DNA of 64,000 nt from Achromobacter sp. MFA1 R4 (GCF_900156745.1 NZ_LT707065.1:4092001-4156000); one strand, 5' to 3'. Shown: positions 1-9,107, numbered from the stretch's first letter. Program-made: numbers and translations. The notes: generated by a model from the sequence alone, not told the origin.

Positions 1-1
1 T

Positions 2-481
2 CTACCGATTTGTCCGACGCAGGCTGGTTACGGCGCAGATTTCCGCGACGGCATCATTCAGATATCGCTAGATGGTGGATCGCCCCGGTCCCGTGTTGAT
101 ATACCTGGGGGGGCCTACTCTATCAATGTTCAGTGGGTCGTTCAGGAAGATGACTACTCATTGCTTCAGGGCTTCTACCGGCGTCAGAAAAGAAGCGGCT
201 TTGCTGGATTCCTGGCTGATTTGGTTCTGGATACCTCTGGCCTTGAGCGCTACGAGGCAACCTTTCAGGCGGGTTCGTTCCGGCTCACGTCGAAGAGCGG
301 GCCAGTCTTCACTGTTACTGCGTCAATGTGGGTCTACCCGCTGGCGAAGTATGAAGACCCTGAAACGGACCCGTACGAGTACATCCTCGATCTGATCCCG
401 TACTACGGGAGCGTAGAGAATGTTCGCCGGATGATGAACCTGCTGGAGAAACTGGTTAACGTGGATTGGCCAAATGACTGA
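2..481 (+). CDS. Phage minor tail protein, 5' partial
   Basis: The reading frame is open from the window edge (base 2) to the TGA at 479-481, so about 159 residues are visible and the N-terminus lies outside. I cannot assign a named family with certainty. The residues GYGADFRDG and later YILDLIPYYG, together with position directly before a DUF1833-like gene, an NlpC-like gene and a J-like protein, fit the tail-tip block of lambda-like siphoviruses, where small proteins between the tape measure and J assemble the baseplate. The stop overlaps the next start by 8 bp, which suggests translational coupling. Tail-tip role is inferred from order; no catalytic motif is visible. Confidence 0.6.
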   Translation, partial: LPICPTQAGYGADFRDGIIQISLDGGSPRSRVDIPGGAYSINVQWVVQEDDYSLLQGFYRRQKRSGFAGFLADLVLDTSGLERYEATFQAGSFRLTSKSGPVFTVTASMWVYPLAKYEDPETDPYEYILDLIPYYGSVENVRRMMNLLEKLVNVDWPND

Positions 482-989
482 CGCCTCGTCCCAATACATC
501 GACTTTTTCTTTGGGGCGCCTTCGAGCGTGGCCGAGATTCAGACGATTGAAATCAGCCAGCCAAGTTTTTCGCAGGTTTGGCGGTTGCAGTCCTCCTATC
601 GAAACGGTCTGACAGCTAGGCTAGAAACCGGTGAACAGGTTAGCTTTATCTATGTGCCAATGCGAATCAAGCCCCTTGACGAGCGTGCGAATCTAGACTT
701 CGGACTAACGGTAACGCTGGGGGACTTGGGTGAAATACTCCCCGACGAGATCCAACGTGCAAGAGCGGCTGGGACGCTTAAAAGCAACCCACCTATAGTG
801 AAGTACCGAGCCTACAGAAATGACGATCTGGAAGCGCCTATGTTTGGCCCTGTGTCTCTCCAAGCTAGACAAATTGCTAGGACGGGTGAAGGAGCGAAGT
901 TCAATGCAACGGCTCCGGAAGCGAACGCCAATAAGACCGGCGTTCTGTACCGATCAGACATCTTCCCTATGCTGCAAGGTTTCCTGTGA
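474..989 (+). CDS. DUF1833-like phage tail-tip protein
   Basis: A 171-residue protein starting at ATG 474 inside the end of the previous gene. It opens with QYIDFFFG, has a beta-rich middle and ends [16 protein letters not shown], a pattern I associate with the phage DUF1833 family found between minor tail proteins and the J protein. It probably belongs to the tail tip complex of the virion. The next gene starts with GTG at 986, overlapping this stop as GTGA, so the whole tail block is tightly coupled. Family assignment is from recollection of sequence pattern and gene order. The alternative is simply a small tail protein of unknown fold. Confidence 0.65.
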   Translation: MTDASSQYIDFFFGAPSSVAEIQTIEISQPSFSQVWRLQSSYRNGLTARLETGEQVSFIYVPMRIKPLDERANLDFGLTVTLGDLGEILPDEIQRARAAGTLKSNPPIVKYRAYRNDDLEAPMFGPVSLQARQIARTGEGAKFNATAPEANANKTGVLYRSDIFPMLQGFL

Positions 990-1054
990 GCGTCGACTCT
1001 CTGTGAACCGCCCCGGGTTTCGCGGAGGCTCCAACTCTTGAGAGAATGTGAGCC

Positions 1055-1384
1055 ATGAGCAAAAACAACGCGAACAAGTTTTCCCCGGAAGTGCGCGAGC
1101 GCGCCGTGCGTCTGGTGCAGGAGTCCCGCAGCGAGTATCCGTCGCTGTGGGTGGCAGTCGAGTCCATCGCGCCCAAGATTGGCTGCTCGGCGCAGACGCT
1201 GCTGACCTGGGTCAAGCGCCATGAAGTCGACAGCGGGCAGCGCGAAGGCGTCAACACCAGCGAGCGCGAGCGAATCAAGGAGCTGGAGCGGGAGAACCGC
1301 GAACTGCGGCGGGCCAACGACATTCTGCGTACAGCCAGCGCTTTTTTCGCGCAGGCGGAGCTCGACCGCAAACTGAAGTCGTAA
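1055..1384 (+). CDS. IS3-family transposase OrfA
   Basis: A 109-residue OrfA. The N-terminal half ([13 protein letters not shown], then [18 protein letters not shown]) is a helix-turn-helix of the HTH_Tnp_1 type that binds the terminal repeats. The C-terminal half, with [14 protein letters not shown], is a leucine-zipper-like coiled coil used for multimerisation. Near its end the heptamer T-TTT-TTC (1342-1348) sits in the right phase for -1 slippage, after which reading continues into orfB. Normal termination at 1384 yields OrfA alone, which in this family acts as a regulator of transposition. Confidence 0.9.
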   Translation: MSKNNANKFSPEVRERAVRLVQESRSEYPSLWVAVESIAPKIGCSAQTLLTWVKRHEVDSGQREGVNTSERERIKELERENRELRRANDILRTASAFFAQAELDRKLKS

Positions 1385-2295
1385 ACACCTACATCGACCG
1401 GCACCGGGAGGTCTACGGGGTCGAGCCGATCTGCAAGGTGTTGCAGGTTGCCCCGTCGGCCTATCGGCGCCACGCCGCGCGGCTACGCGAACCGTCTCGG
1501 CGCAGCGACCGCGCCCGGCGTGACGAACATCTGAAGCCGCATGTCCAGCGAGTCTGGCAGGAGAACCATCGCGTCTATGGTGCCGCCAAGGTCTGGCGGC
1601 AACTGAACCGTGAAGGCGTGACGGTCGCCCGTTGCACGGTCGAACGCCTGATGCGCGCCCAGGGCCTGCAAGGCGTGCGGCGCGGCAAGCGGCTGCGAAC
1701 GACGATTGCCGATGACGCAGCCAGCCGTCCGCTGGATCGAGTCAATCGACAGTTCCGCGCCGACCGTCCGAACCAGCTCTGGGTCTCGGACTTCACCTAC
1801 GTCTCGACCTGGCAGGGCTGGCTGTACGTGGCCTTCGTCATCGACGTCTACGCACGGCGCATTGTCGGCTGGCGCGTGAGCAAATCCATGACGACGGACT
1901 TCGTGCTTGATGCGCTGGAGCAGGCCCTATACGCCCGCCAGCCTGGCAACGATGGTTCTCTGACCCATCACTCCGATAGGGGATCGCAGTACGTCAGCAT
2001 CCGCTATAGCGAACGCCTGGCCGAAGCGGGCATCGAGCCGTCCGTGGGTAGCCGTGGTGACAGTTACGACAACGCCTTGGCCGAGACGATCAACGGTTTG
2101 TACAAGGCCGAATTGATCCATCGTCGGGCGCCCTGGAAAAGCCGGGAATCGGTCGAACTGGCCACCCTGGAATGGGTAGCCTGGTTCAACCATAAACGCC
2201 TGCACTCATCGATCGGCTATATTCCGCCAGCCGAGGCTGAGGCAAACTACTACAACCAACTCGGCACAACCGCCGACGAGGCCGTTTTACTTTAA
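1345..2295 (+). CDS. IS3-family transposase OrfB (made as OrfAB by -1 frameshift)
   Basis: The catalytic half of the transposase, read in the -1 frame after slippage at 1342-1348; the coordinate given is the first codon used after the slip. An independent start inside the frame is possible (TTG 1438). An HTH_21-like segment is followed by an integrase-type DDE core: the first Asp in WVSDFTYV, the second in HHSDRGSQY, and the Glu in [13 protein letters not shown], with the usual [15 protein letters not shown] tail. Compared with copy 2 no premature stop is present, so copy 1 can probably supply transposase for both copies. Confidence 0.9.
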   Translation, partial: FRAGGARPQTEVVNTYIDRHREVYGVEPICKVLQVAPSAYRRHAARLREPSRRSDRARRDEHLKPHVQRVWQENHRVYGAAKVWRQLNREGVTVARCTVERLMRAQGLQGVRRGKRLRTTIADDAASRPLDRVNRQFRADRPNQLWVSDFTYVSTWQGWLYVAFVIDVYARRIVGWRVSKSMTTDFVLDALEQALYARQPGNDGSLTHHSDRGSQYVSIRYSERLAEAGIEPSVGSRGDSYDNALAETINGLYKAELIHRRAPWKSRESVELATLEWVAWFNHKRLHSSIGYIPPAEAEANYYNQLGTTADEAVLL

Positions 2296-2654
2296 CCACA
2301 CAGCCTCCGCGAAACCCGGGGCGATTCACTGCTGGATAAGCAGTACGACCGAGAGACATACAACTGCCTGCACTTCGCGGCCGACTCATGGCATCACTTA
2401 ACGGGTGACGAGCGACTGCGTAGGGTTCGGGAAGATGACCTTCAAACTGGCAGGCTTGTGGAGATGTTCCGGGGGATGAAACGGCACTCTGCCGCCACAG
2501 ATGAGCCATCGCTGGTGCTCATGGACACGTTGGATGGCTTGCTGCACATCGGGGTTTGCTATCGCCGTAGGCTATTGCACATTTCCGAGGCTGGCTGCCA
2601 GTTCTTGCTCGTTGACGCGGTGCGGCCCCTTTACAAAAATATGAGGTTCTACTC

Positions 2655-5540
2655 TTGATCATCGTGCAGCTTATCCGTTCGCCTGATGCGCAGGTTGAGA
2701 CGCATCGTGTGCCGGATTTCCTGGCGTTTCTGAAGTCGGAACTCGGCGCGCGATTTCCCCCCGGCACTCGTATTACGGACGGGGCCAGTGGACAGGATGT
2801 CACGCCCAAGACGCCTGAAGATATCGAGGCCCTGCAGGGAATGGCAGGACCGTTCGTAGTGGAGGTTGCCCCGGGTGAGATTGGCTTCTGGACGGCTCTG
2901 GCCGTCGCGGTAGCATCTTCTACGGCGTCAATGATCCTGGCGTCTATCTTCGCCCAGGAGCCTCCTAATTCGACAGCTCGGAATGTTCAGCAGGAATCTC
3001 CAAATAACGGCCTTTCCGAGCGCACGAACAAGGTCCGAGTAAATGGGCGTGTGCCGGATATTTATGGCCAGGTTCGATCTACCCCGGATCTGTTGGCGCC
3101 GCCTTACAAGATTTTTGAGAATCACGTAGAAAAAGAAGTGGCGTACATGTGCATAGGCCGAGGGGCCTATGAAATCCATGACGCTCGTGACGACACCACG
3201 CAGGTCACAGAGATTGCGGGAGCATCTGTCGAGGTCTATGCGCCGTTTACATCTCCGAATAGCGGTTCTGAGCCACAATTGCGCATTGGCAATGCCATCA
3301 ACCTGCCTGTCATCACTGCGAAGAGAGTTAACAGCGTCAACGGTCAGGTGCTTCAACCCCAGGACGTCGGTAGCGTGGTCCGGCGCGGCATGATTTTCAG
3401 ATCGCCGAATGAGATTTTGTCGCAAGATCCAGACGTCGACTTCGCAGACTTCTTCATCCCTGGCGATTCGATATCCGTGCAGTTCGCCACCCAGACTGAC
3501 GGTATGTTTACGTATACCCCCCCAGCAGGCGCCACGTTTGATAGCGGACCTATTGTTGATCCTACGTGGGGAGAAATAACGTTTGCTGGAGACCACTCTG
3601 CTGATTGGGCGGCCACACAACTGCTGATCTTGTCTAACGCAACCGTATATTGGCCGGGAGATGGCGAGCCTGGTTCAGGGTTTTCCACCAATGTTGCCGG
3701 CAACTACGAGATTCTGTCCTCTAGTTACGACGCAATTGAAGACGCGACTACGATAAGGATTGACATCCAAGGCAATTCGAGCGCTTGGGGCGTTCCCATA
3801 GGAGGGGCAAGTGCGGGGATAGGAACCGGAACACCGACCTTTTCTCGAACTTCCGGGGTGGTGCTATTTGATCTGTCCGGCGTCTATTCGGTGACGACCG
3901 TCACTTCTGCCCTGATGACGTTGAACAACCCATCCGCGGTGAACGCAGACTGGGACGTTTTGGAAGGCGACTATGGCGGTGTTTCTGCAGTTCTGAATCC
4001 TACTATTACGACGACTGGAGAGCGTTGGGTCGGCTGGTTTACGGTTGAGTCTATTCGTCCGATTAGCCGCATCATCTCCAATGTCGTCGCCTTGAATGGC
4101 CTCTACAAAGACAACGGCCGTCAACAGTATCGCCGTGATGTGACGTACCGCATTGAGGCCCAGCGAGTCGATGAGGCTGGCGTGCCGTTTGGTGCGGTGG
4201 CTGCATTTGAACGCACGATAACAGGGTCGGCCGTCAGTCGATCGACTCGTGCTGATACGCTAGATGCGGTGCTTCCAGGAGACGGCAGTACCAGATGGCG
4301 TTTCCGCGCCAGACGCCTGACCGACTCAGATACAGAGTTCGAAGGCTCGGTCGTCGACGAGATTAAATGGCGTGACCTTTACGCATGCAGTTCGGTGGAT
4401 CAAGCGCACTTTGGCGATGTGACCACGGTACAGTCGGTCAACTTCGCTACGGATGGCGCGCTCGCGATCAAAGAGAGAAAGCTGAATCTGCTAGTGACCC
4501 GAAAGTTGCCGCAGCGAATCTCCGGGTCTTCGTTCACCACCGAGCTGTATCCGACAAGGAGTGTGGCTGACATTCTCTCGGCAGTTTGCTTGGACCCGCA
4601 GATAGGGAATCGGCCGGCATCTGAAATTGACTTCGACAATTTCTACCAGACGCAGCAGGCCATCATCGAGTACTTCGGCGTTGACATCGCGCAATTCAAT
4701 TACACGATAGACAGCGATAACCTGTCTTTCGAGGAAACGATATCGATGATCGCCGAGGCTGTCTACTGTCGAGCATACCGTCGTGGCAGCGTTATCAGGC
4801 TGTTCTTCGAACGACAGACCGACGATTCGTCGATCTTGTTCAATCACCGCAATAAGCTTCCTGGATCGGAGCAACGTACCGAGGGAAGCGCGGCAGAGAA
4901 CGATGGGGTCGAGTACCAGTGGATCAACCCTGCGAATGACGCAGCCGAAACGATCTATCTGCCGGCCGACCGATCTGCAGTCAATCCAAAGAGAATTGAA
5001 TCAGTGGGAGTCCGCATTGAAGCGCAGGCGCACATCCATGCATATCGCGAATGGAACAAGCTTAGGTTCCAAGACCTGGTGACGGAGTTTGACGCACTGC
5101 CCGAGGCCAACTTACTGACCATTAGCGAACGGATTTTATGCGCGGATAACACCCGGGGTCAGATCCAGGATGGGGACATCATTTCCGTAGATTCTGAGAA
5201 TCCTCGACTAGTCACACTATCGCAGGCATTTGATTGGTCTGCCGCGGCTTCATTCACGATATTTCTGCAGAACCGTGACGCGGTCGTAGAGGCTATGGGC
5301 GTGTCTTCTGGCGGGTCAAGCAGACTCGCTCTGCTGGAGCGCGACCCTCGCACGCCGCTCGTCGTTCGTGGTGAGGGCTACAACGCAACAGCCTACGTTA
5401 TCACCTCGAATGTAAACGCTAGACAGGCGCAGCCGTTCCTGTTGACAGAGAAAGAAGTGCCGAACGATGACGGAACCATTCCGCTCACGGCAATCAACTA
5501 CGACGACCGCTACTACCAGAACGACCGCGACTTCGCGTAA
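2655..5540 (+). CDS. Phage tail tip attachment protein J-like (host specificity)
   Basis: A 961-residue protein, translation start TTG 2655 overlapping the upstream stop. A short N-terminal domain is followed by a hydrophobic segment (about residues 77-97, IGFWTALAVAVASS), then a motif region with NKVRVNGRVPDIYGQVR. The large middle and C-terminal part includes an ACSSVDQAHFGDVTTVQS block, as in tip-attachment J proteins of lambda-like siphoviruses. J forms the tail fibre hub that contacts the host receptor. It is the last gene of the tail block and is closed by a strong terminator at 5560-5583. The length is in the usual range (about 900-1,200 residues). The C-terminus carries the specificity in this family and cannot be assigned a receptor from sequence. 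Confidence 0.85.
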   Translation: MIIVQLIRSPDAQVETHRVPDFLAFLKSELGARFPPGTRITDGASGQDVTPKTPEDIEALQGMAGPFVVEVAPGEIGFWTALAVAVASSTASMILASIFAQEPPNSTARNVQQESPNNGLSERTNKVRVNGRVPDIYGQVRSTPDLLAPPYKIFENHVEKEVAYMCIGRGAYEIHDARDDTTQVTEIAGASVEVYAPFTSPNSGSEPQLRIGNAINLPVITAKRVNSVNGQVLQPQDVGSVVRRGMIFRSPNEILSQDPDVDFADFFIPGDSISVQFATQTDGMFTYTPPAGATFDSGPIVDPTWGEITFAGDHSADWAATQLLILSNATVYWPGDGEPGSGFSTNVAGNYEILSSSYDAIEDATTIRIDIQGNSSAWGVPIGGASAGIGTGTPTFSRTSGVVLFDLSGVYSVTTVTSALMTLNNPSAVNADWDVLEGDYGGVSAVLNPTITTTGERWVGWFTVESIRPISRIISNVVALNGLYKDNGRQQYRRDVTYRIEAQRVDEAGVPFGAVAAFERTITGSAVSRSTRADTLDAVLPGDGSTRWRFRARRLTDSDTEFEGSVVDEIKWRDLYACSSVDQAHFGDVTTVQSVNFATDGALAIKERKLNLLVTRKLPQRISGSSFTTELYPTRSVADILSAVCLDPQIGNRPASEIDFDNFYQTQQAIIEYFGVDIAQFNYTIDSDNLSFEETISMIAEAVYCRAYRRGSVIRLFFERQTDDSSILFNHRNKLPGSEQRTEGSAAENDGVEYQWINPANDAAETIYLPADRSAVNPKRIESVGVRIEAQAHIHAYREWNKLRFQDLVTEFDALPEANLLTISERILCADNTRGQIQDGDIISVDSENPRLVTLSQAFDWSAAASFTIFLQNRDAVVEAMGVSSGGSSRLALLERDPRTPLVVRGEGYNATAYVITSNVNARQAQPFLLTEKEVPNDDGTIPLTAINYDDRYYQNDRDFA

Positions 5541-5559
5541 TTAAATTTCATCAAGTTAG

Positions 5560-5583
5560 ACCCTGCTTCGGCAGGGTTTTTTT
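5560..5583 (+). terminator. Rho-independent terminator with TTCG loop
   Basis: The stem ACCCTGC/GCAGGGT closes a TTCG tetraloop and is followed by a run of eight T. It ends the tail operon 20 bp after the J stop. The tailspike ATG at 5584 directly abuts the T tract. Confidence 0.92.
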
Positions 5584-5595
5584 ATGGGTGCTCAA

Positions 5596-7791
5596 ATGGC
5601 AACTGATCCGATTTCCCTCCAGCAGCTTCGGAACGCATCTGAGGATGCTATCGATCTCGAGCACTACGTCAATGATGACGCTCCGGCTATGATCCCGACC
5701 AGGCTAGGCGGTCCAAAACCGAACTATGCGAAATTCCTGGCAGATCTGAATGCACAGTTTCAAGAATTCCTTTTGAATTCTGGGTATGAGGACCTCGGGG
5801 ATTACGCCGCAGGGTTGCAGGTCATCGCACGAAATCAGGTATTTCGAAAGGACGGTGAGCTGTGGCGTGCCAGCGCATCTCTCGACCTGCCGTACACGAC
5901 CTCTGGGGACTGGGTTGAGGAAGGGGCCTTGTTCGTTTCGGTGGGAGACGCCGCCTTACGTCAAGAACTTGCCAATGCAACAGATAGCGGAGGGGGGGCT
6001 TCACTCGTTAGCTTTCTACAAGCGGGAACCGGAGCTGAAGAGCGCACGGCGCTCGCTAAGATGCGCGACAGCGTCAGCGTCAAGGACTTCGGAGCCGTTG
6101 GGGATGGTGTGACCGACGACACCGGCGCGGTGCAGAAGGCTCTGGACGCCGGGCACCCGGTTGTGATCTTTCCGAAGGGCACGTATCGCTGGGCGGGAAA
6201 CGGCCCGACTGTCCGATCTGGCACGAAGGTGATCGGCCGCGGTGCCGTCATCGTGCAACAGAACTACGATGCGACGGCGACTAGCTCGGTCGGTACCGAA
6301 TACTGCGGCCTGCGTGTCGAGCCAGGCTCTACCGGGATCGAGTTCAACGGATTGGAGCTGCGTGGTCCCTTCTACGGGATGACGGTCCTGCCGATCTATC
6401 GGTCCATCGCGCTTAGCATCTCGGGCCGCTACGACCAGTATTTCTACAACAACCCCAACTATCCGGCCAACCCACCGACGCCTGTCTCTGGCACGTCCTC
6501 GGACATCGTGGTGCGCCACTGCGTGATCGAGGGATGGGGCCAGTCGGGAATCATCGCCGATCAGATCGACCGGTTCTCTGCGAACTTCAACCGCATCCGG
6601 CACTGCGGCCGCGACGGCGTTCGGATGTATGGCTGCCGAGACTTTGACGTCACGAACAACAAAGTCGAGTATATGGCTCCGGGATTTCCTACTGAGGGGA
6701 TCGACCCTAACAACAACGTCTATGGCATTACTGCTACCCGGGTTTATCACAGCACTGCTGGCGATGGTTCGCTGACGGACTATCGAAACTGCGCATTTGG
6801 GTTGATTGCGTTGAATTCGGTGAATTACTGCCTAACGTGGAAGGCTCTCGATACGCACGGGGGGACGGACATCACTTTCGCCAACAACACGTCCCGGGGT
6901 GCGCATATCGGTATTGGTATCGACAAAGGCGGCTTCTCTGCCGCCCAAGGATATGCGCCGCCACGGAGAATCAAGATTCGTGGCAACACCCTCATTGCTG
7001 ACCCGTCGAACACAGCGGGAAACCGTGCAGGAATTTTTGCCGTGGCGCATGATGCGACGGAGCAGAACTTCGGCGAGGATCTTGAGATCTCGGGTAACCA
7101 CGTCCAGGGTTTCGGCGAGCAGAACCGCGATGGGAACGTCGTGGTCAGCAACTACCGGCGAGTCGTGGTGGACGATTACACGATCGTCGGCGGATTGCGT
7201 AGCGGTATCAACTTTCAGAATTCGGTCGAGGACTACACGATTGGCTCTGGAATCATTCAGGACGTTGGCATCACGTCCGCCGGAACTTGCGTCGGCATAA
7301 ATCTGCAAGCTGCTACGCAGCGCGGTGTCATTGACGGCGCAGTCTTCCGAAAGTCGAACACTGCGGACGTCATGATTGCTATAAGTTCGGCAGGCCTCAG
7401 TGCTGGATTCGGTCCTAAAGTCGGGACGAACCTCTCATTCTTCGGCAATGTGACACCGTTCAATTCCACGGGTGCCTTCATTCGGCACGACAGTCCGTTT
7501 CTATCTAAGACACTAGCTTGGGCGAATGTGAATAACGGAGGCTCCGCATCTTTGGCCTCGGGCAAAGGCATTGCGTCGGTGACTCGCAACGCGGTAGGGG
7601 TTGTACGCGTGGTCATGACCGAGCCGGCGACCTCCACCGGGACCTTCATCCCAAGTGCGGTGGTGAAAGGTACGTCAGCACGTCAAGTCGCGTGCGCCAT
7701 TATTGACGAAAGGACCGTGGATGTGACATGCCGAGATCAGGCCGGCGCCGCCGTGGACACCGCATTCTTCTTCGATGCGAAGGGGTTTTGA
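5596..7791 (+). CDS. Tailspike protein with pectate-lyase-like beta helix
   Basis: The start given is ATG 5596; an in-frame ATG at 5584 falls in the terminator T run and has no room for a ribosome binding site. About 731 residues. The N-terminal 150 residues (ISLQQLRNASEDAI, LPYTTSGDWVEEGALF) look like a virion-binding module. From SVKDFGAVGDGVTDD the protein follows the Pectate_lyase_3 pattern that begins right-handed beta-helix tailspikes, with repeated short strands such as VTNNKVEY and KIRGNTLIA. Such spikes bind and often cleave surface polysaccharide. It is separated from the J gene and from the lysis genes by terminators, so it is an independent cassette. Which polysaccharide it attacks cannot be read from sequence. 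Confidence 0.82.
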   Translation: MATDPISLQQLRNASEDAIDLEHYVNDDAPAMIPTRLGGPKPNYAKFLADLNAQFQEFLLNSGYEDLGDYAAGLQVIARNQVFRKDGELWRASASLDLPYTTSGDWVEEGALFVSVGDAALRQELANATDSGGGASLVSFLQAGTGAEERTALAKMRDSVSVKDFGAVGDGVTDDTGAVQKALDAGHPVVIFPKGTYRWAGNGPTVRSGTKVIGRGAVIVQQNYDATATSSVGTEYCGLRVEPGSTGIEFNGLELRGPFYGMTVLPIYRSIALSISGRYDQYFYNNPNYPANPPTPVSGTSSDIVVRHCVIEGWGQSGIIADQIDRFSANFNRIRHCGRDGVRMYGCRDFDVTNNKVEYMAPGFPTEGIDPNNNVYGITATRVYHSTAGDGSLTDYRNCAFGLIALNSVNYCLTWKALDTHGGTDITFANNTSRGAHIGIGIDKGGFSAAQGYAPPRRIKIRGNTLIADPSNTAGNRAGIFAVAHDATEQNFGEDLEISGNHVQGFGEQNRDGNVVVSNYRRVVVDDYTIVGGLRSGINFQNSVEDYTIGSGIIQDVGITSAGTCVGINLQAATQRGVIDGAVFRKSNTADVMIAISSAGLSAGFGPKVGTNLSFFGNVTPFNSTGAFIRHDSPFLSKTLAWANVNNGGSASLASGKGIASVTRNAVGVVRVVMTEPATSTGTFIPSAVVKGTSARQVACAIIDERTVDVTCRDQAGAAVDTAFFFDAKGF

Positions 7792-7807
7792 CCCTAGCCA
7801 ATCTGGC

Positions 7808-7832
7808 AGCCCACTTCGGTGGGCTCTTTTTT
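7808..7832 (+). terminator. Rho-independent terminator with TTCG loop
   Basis: The stem AGCCCAC/GTGGGCT closes a TTCG tetraloop and is followed by CTTTTTT. It lies 16 bp after the tailspike stop and 15 bp before the endolysin start. It is the same design as the terminator at 5560. Confidence 0.92.
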
Positions 7833-7847
7833 ACGCCTGGAGTAACT

Positions 7848-8333
7848 ATGGCAAGGATTAGCGAGAAGGAAGCTGGCGGGCGCAACGTGCTGGCGTTCCT
7901 GGATATGCTGGCGGCCTCGGAGGGGACCGACGACGGGCGGCAGCCGACGAAGGATGACGGCTATGACGTGCTGGTGGGCGGCAAGCTGTTCACGGGTTAC
8001 GACGATCACCCGAACGTGCTGGTGAGACTGAACGCCTCGCTATCGTCCACCGCCGCCGGGCGTTACCAGATCCTGTACCGGTACTGGATGCACTACAAGG
8101 AGCTGCTGAAACTGCCCGACTTCGGGCCGATGTCCCAGGATCGCTACGCCATTCAGCAACTCAAGGAGCGGCGCGCCATCGCCGACATCCAGGCCGGACG
8201 GTTTGATGAGGCGGTCTCCAAGGTGCGCAATATCTGGGCTTCTTTGCCTGGCGCCGGGTACCAACAACACGAACAGAAGATCGAGCGGCTGCGCGACGCT
8301 TACGTGCGCGCTGGCGGCACGCTCGCGGGGTAG
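7848..8333 (+). CDS. Phage endolysin, lambda R-type lytic transglycosylase (GH104)
   Basis: The start is ATG 7848 behind GGAG (7839-7842); 161 residues. The protein follows phage lambda R closely: FLDMLAASEGTDDGRQ with the catalytic Glu at residue 25, then GYDVLVGGKLFTGYDDHP, STAAGRYQ and NIWASLPGAGYQQ. It cleaves the glycan strands of peptidoglycan. There is no signal peptide or N-terminal anchor, so release to the periplasm needs a holin, as in lambda. It heads the lysis cassette and is followed two bases later by the next gene. The open frame upstream of this ATG overlaps the terminator and is not used. Confidence 0.93.
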   Translation: MARISEKEAGGRNVLAFLDMLAASEGTDDGRQPTKDDGYDVLVGGKLFTGYDDHPNVLVRLNASLSSTAAGRYQILYRYWMHYKELLKLPDFGPMSQDRYAIQQLKERRAIADIQAGRFDEAVSKVRNIWASLPGAGYQQHEQKIERLRDAYVRAGGTLAG

Positions 8334-8335
8334 CG

Positions 8336-8689
8336 ATGGATTTAGAAAAGGGGATTTATGCGGGCTTGGCGGTGCTGATTACCGGCTTCGTGGGAAAGTG
8401 GCTCGTGCCGCTGCTTCTTCGGACCCTGGACAACAGCGTCGCCAACGCCACGGCATCAGGCGGTGCGCTGGCAACCATCATCGCCGAGCGCGACCAATGG
8501 AAGATGCGCGCGATTGAACTGGACAGGCAGCTCCAGGAAATGCGCGCAGACTGGGCATCGATGAAAGGGGACATGCGCCTGATCAAGTATCAGCTTCACG
8601 AGGCACGCGTGCGGATTGCCCAATTGACGGGAGAGCCGCCGCCGGCTAGCGAAGATGAAATCGGAGAGGACTATGGGAAAAGTCATTGA
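8336..8689 (+). CDS. Small phage membrane protein with coiled coil, holin candidate
   Basis: 117 residues, starting two bases after the endolysin stop. One membrane segment lies near residues 6-28 (IYAGLAVLITGFVGKWLVPL), followed by a charged helix, about residues 48-98, predicted to form a coiled coil (ERDQWKMRAIELDRQLQEMR). A single-TM protein inside a lysis cassette could be a pinholin-type holin or an antiholin. Lambda-type holins usually precede the endolysin and this one follows it, so the role is inference from location. The gene overlaps the next start by 17 bp. No family name is assigned. Confidence 0.6.
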   Translation: MDLEKGIYAGLAVLITGFVGKWLVPLLLRTLDNSVANATASGGALATIIAERDQWKMRAIELDRQLQEMRADWASMKGDMRLIKYQLHEARVRIAQLTGEPPPASEDEIGEDYGKSH

Positions 8690-9107
8690 GCGGCTGTGCC
8701 GCTGCGACGCTGAGCGGGCGAACTACTTGGTGCGATGCCTCAAGGCATGGGCCGCCTACCTGGGGATCCTGTGTCTGGGGGGCATGATCTTCAGCGCGCC
8801 GCTGTATGTCTGGTTCGACCGCTCCCTGACCTCTGCGGATGCCTCCCATCAGCAGGAAATCGCCCGCATGCAGACCGTCAATCAAGAACTGATGGTGGTC
8901 ATTAAAGACAGGCTGCCACCTATCGTGAAGCAGGCGGATGCAGCCATTCAGGCGGCAAAGGGTGCAGCGTCCAAGGCCGGCACCGCCGCCAACAAGGCCA
9001 CCGCAGCGGCGAAATCTGCAAACACCGCGGTTAAGAAGGTGGAGGAAGTGCTAGATCCTCCGACGCCAGCGCGTGCGCGCGTCCCTGACTGGCTGAATAC
9101 GCCATGA
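8673..9107 (+). CDS. Small phage membrane protein with Ala/Lys-rich tail
   Basis: ATG 8673 is chosen over 8655 because GGAGAGGA (8662-8669) sits at the proper distance; 144 residues. One membrane segment lies at about residues 26-48 (WAAYLGILCLGGMIFSAPLY). A periplasmic or cytoplasmic helix rich in Ala and Lys follows (GAASKAGTAANKATAAAKSA) and ends in a Pro-rich tail. It overlaps the upstream gene by 17 bp and the inner-membrane spanin by 4 bp, so it is part of the lysis operon. It may be a holin or antiholin partner. I do not recognise the family. Confidence 0.6.
   Translation: MGKVIERLCRCDAERANYLVRCLKAWAAYLGILCLGGMIFSAPLYVWFDRSLTSADASHQQEIARMQTVNQELMVVIKDRLPPIVKQADAAIQAAKGAASKAGTAANKATAAAKSANTAVKKVEEVLDPPTPARARVPDWLNTP

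Larger units (their letters stand above)
1004..2328 (+). mobile_element. IS3-family insertion sequence, copy 1 (1,325 bp)
   Basis: Terminal inverted repeats of about 27 bp lie at 1004-1030 and 2302-2328, starting TGAACCGCCCCGGG and, on the other strand, TGAATCGCCCCGGG; they differ at one position. The trinucleotide CTG is present on both sides (1001-1003 and 2329-2331), a 3-bp target duplication as expected for the IS3 family. The element carries orfA and orfB in the -1 relation, both intact, so this copy looks functional. A second copy of equal length lies at 59128-60452 in the opposite orientation. I do not assign an ISfinder name. Confidence 0.93.
986..2658 (+). pseudogene. NlpC/P60-like tail assembly protein, split by IS insertion
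   Basis: A GTG start at 986 overlaps the upstream stop, and six codons (986-1003) precede the IS. Joining 986-1003 to 2332-2658, which drops the IS and one CTG target copy, gives an uninterrupted 114-residue frame ending at TGA 2656-2658. The restored protein reads ETYNCLHFAADSW near Cys18 and LLHIGVCY further on, the Cys and His pattern of NlpC/P60-type small tail proteins (the hydrolase subunit of the siphovirus tail tip). Its stop overlaps the TTG start of the J gene (TTGA). As it stands the gene is broken and the tail is probably not assembled, unless an internal start gives a partial product. Confidence 0.75.

Noticed and set aside
5584-7791. Possible diversity-generating retroelement at the tailspike, as in Bordetella phage BPP-1
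   Set aside because: There is no reverse transcriptase gene and no template/variable repeat pair in the window.
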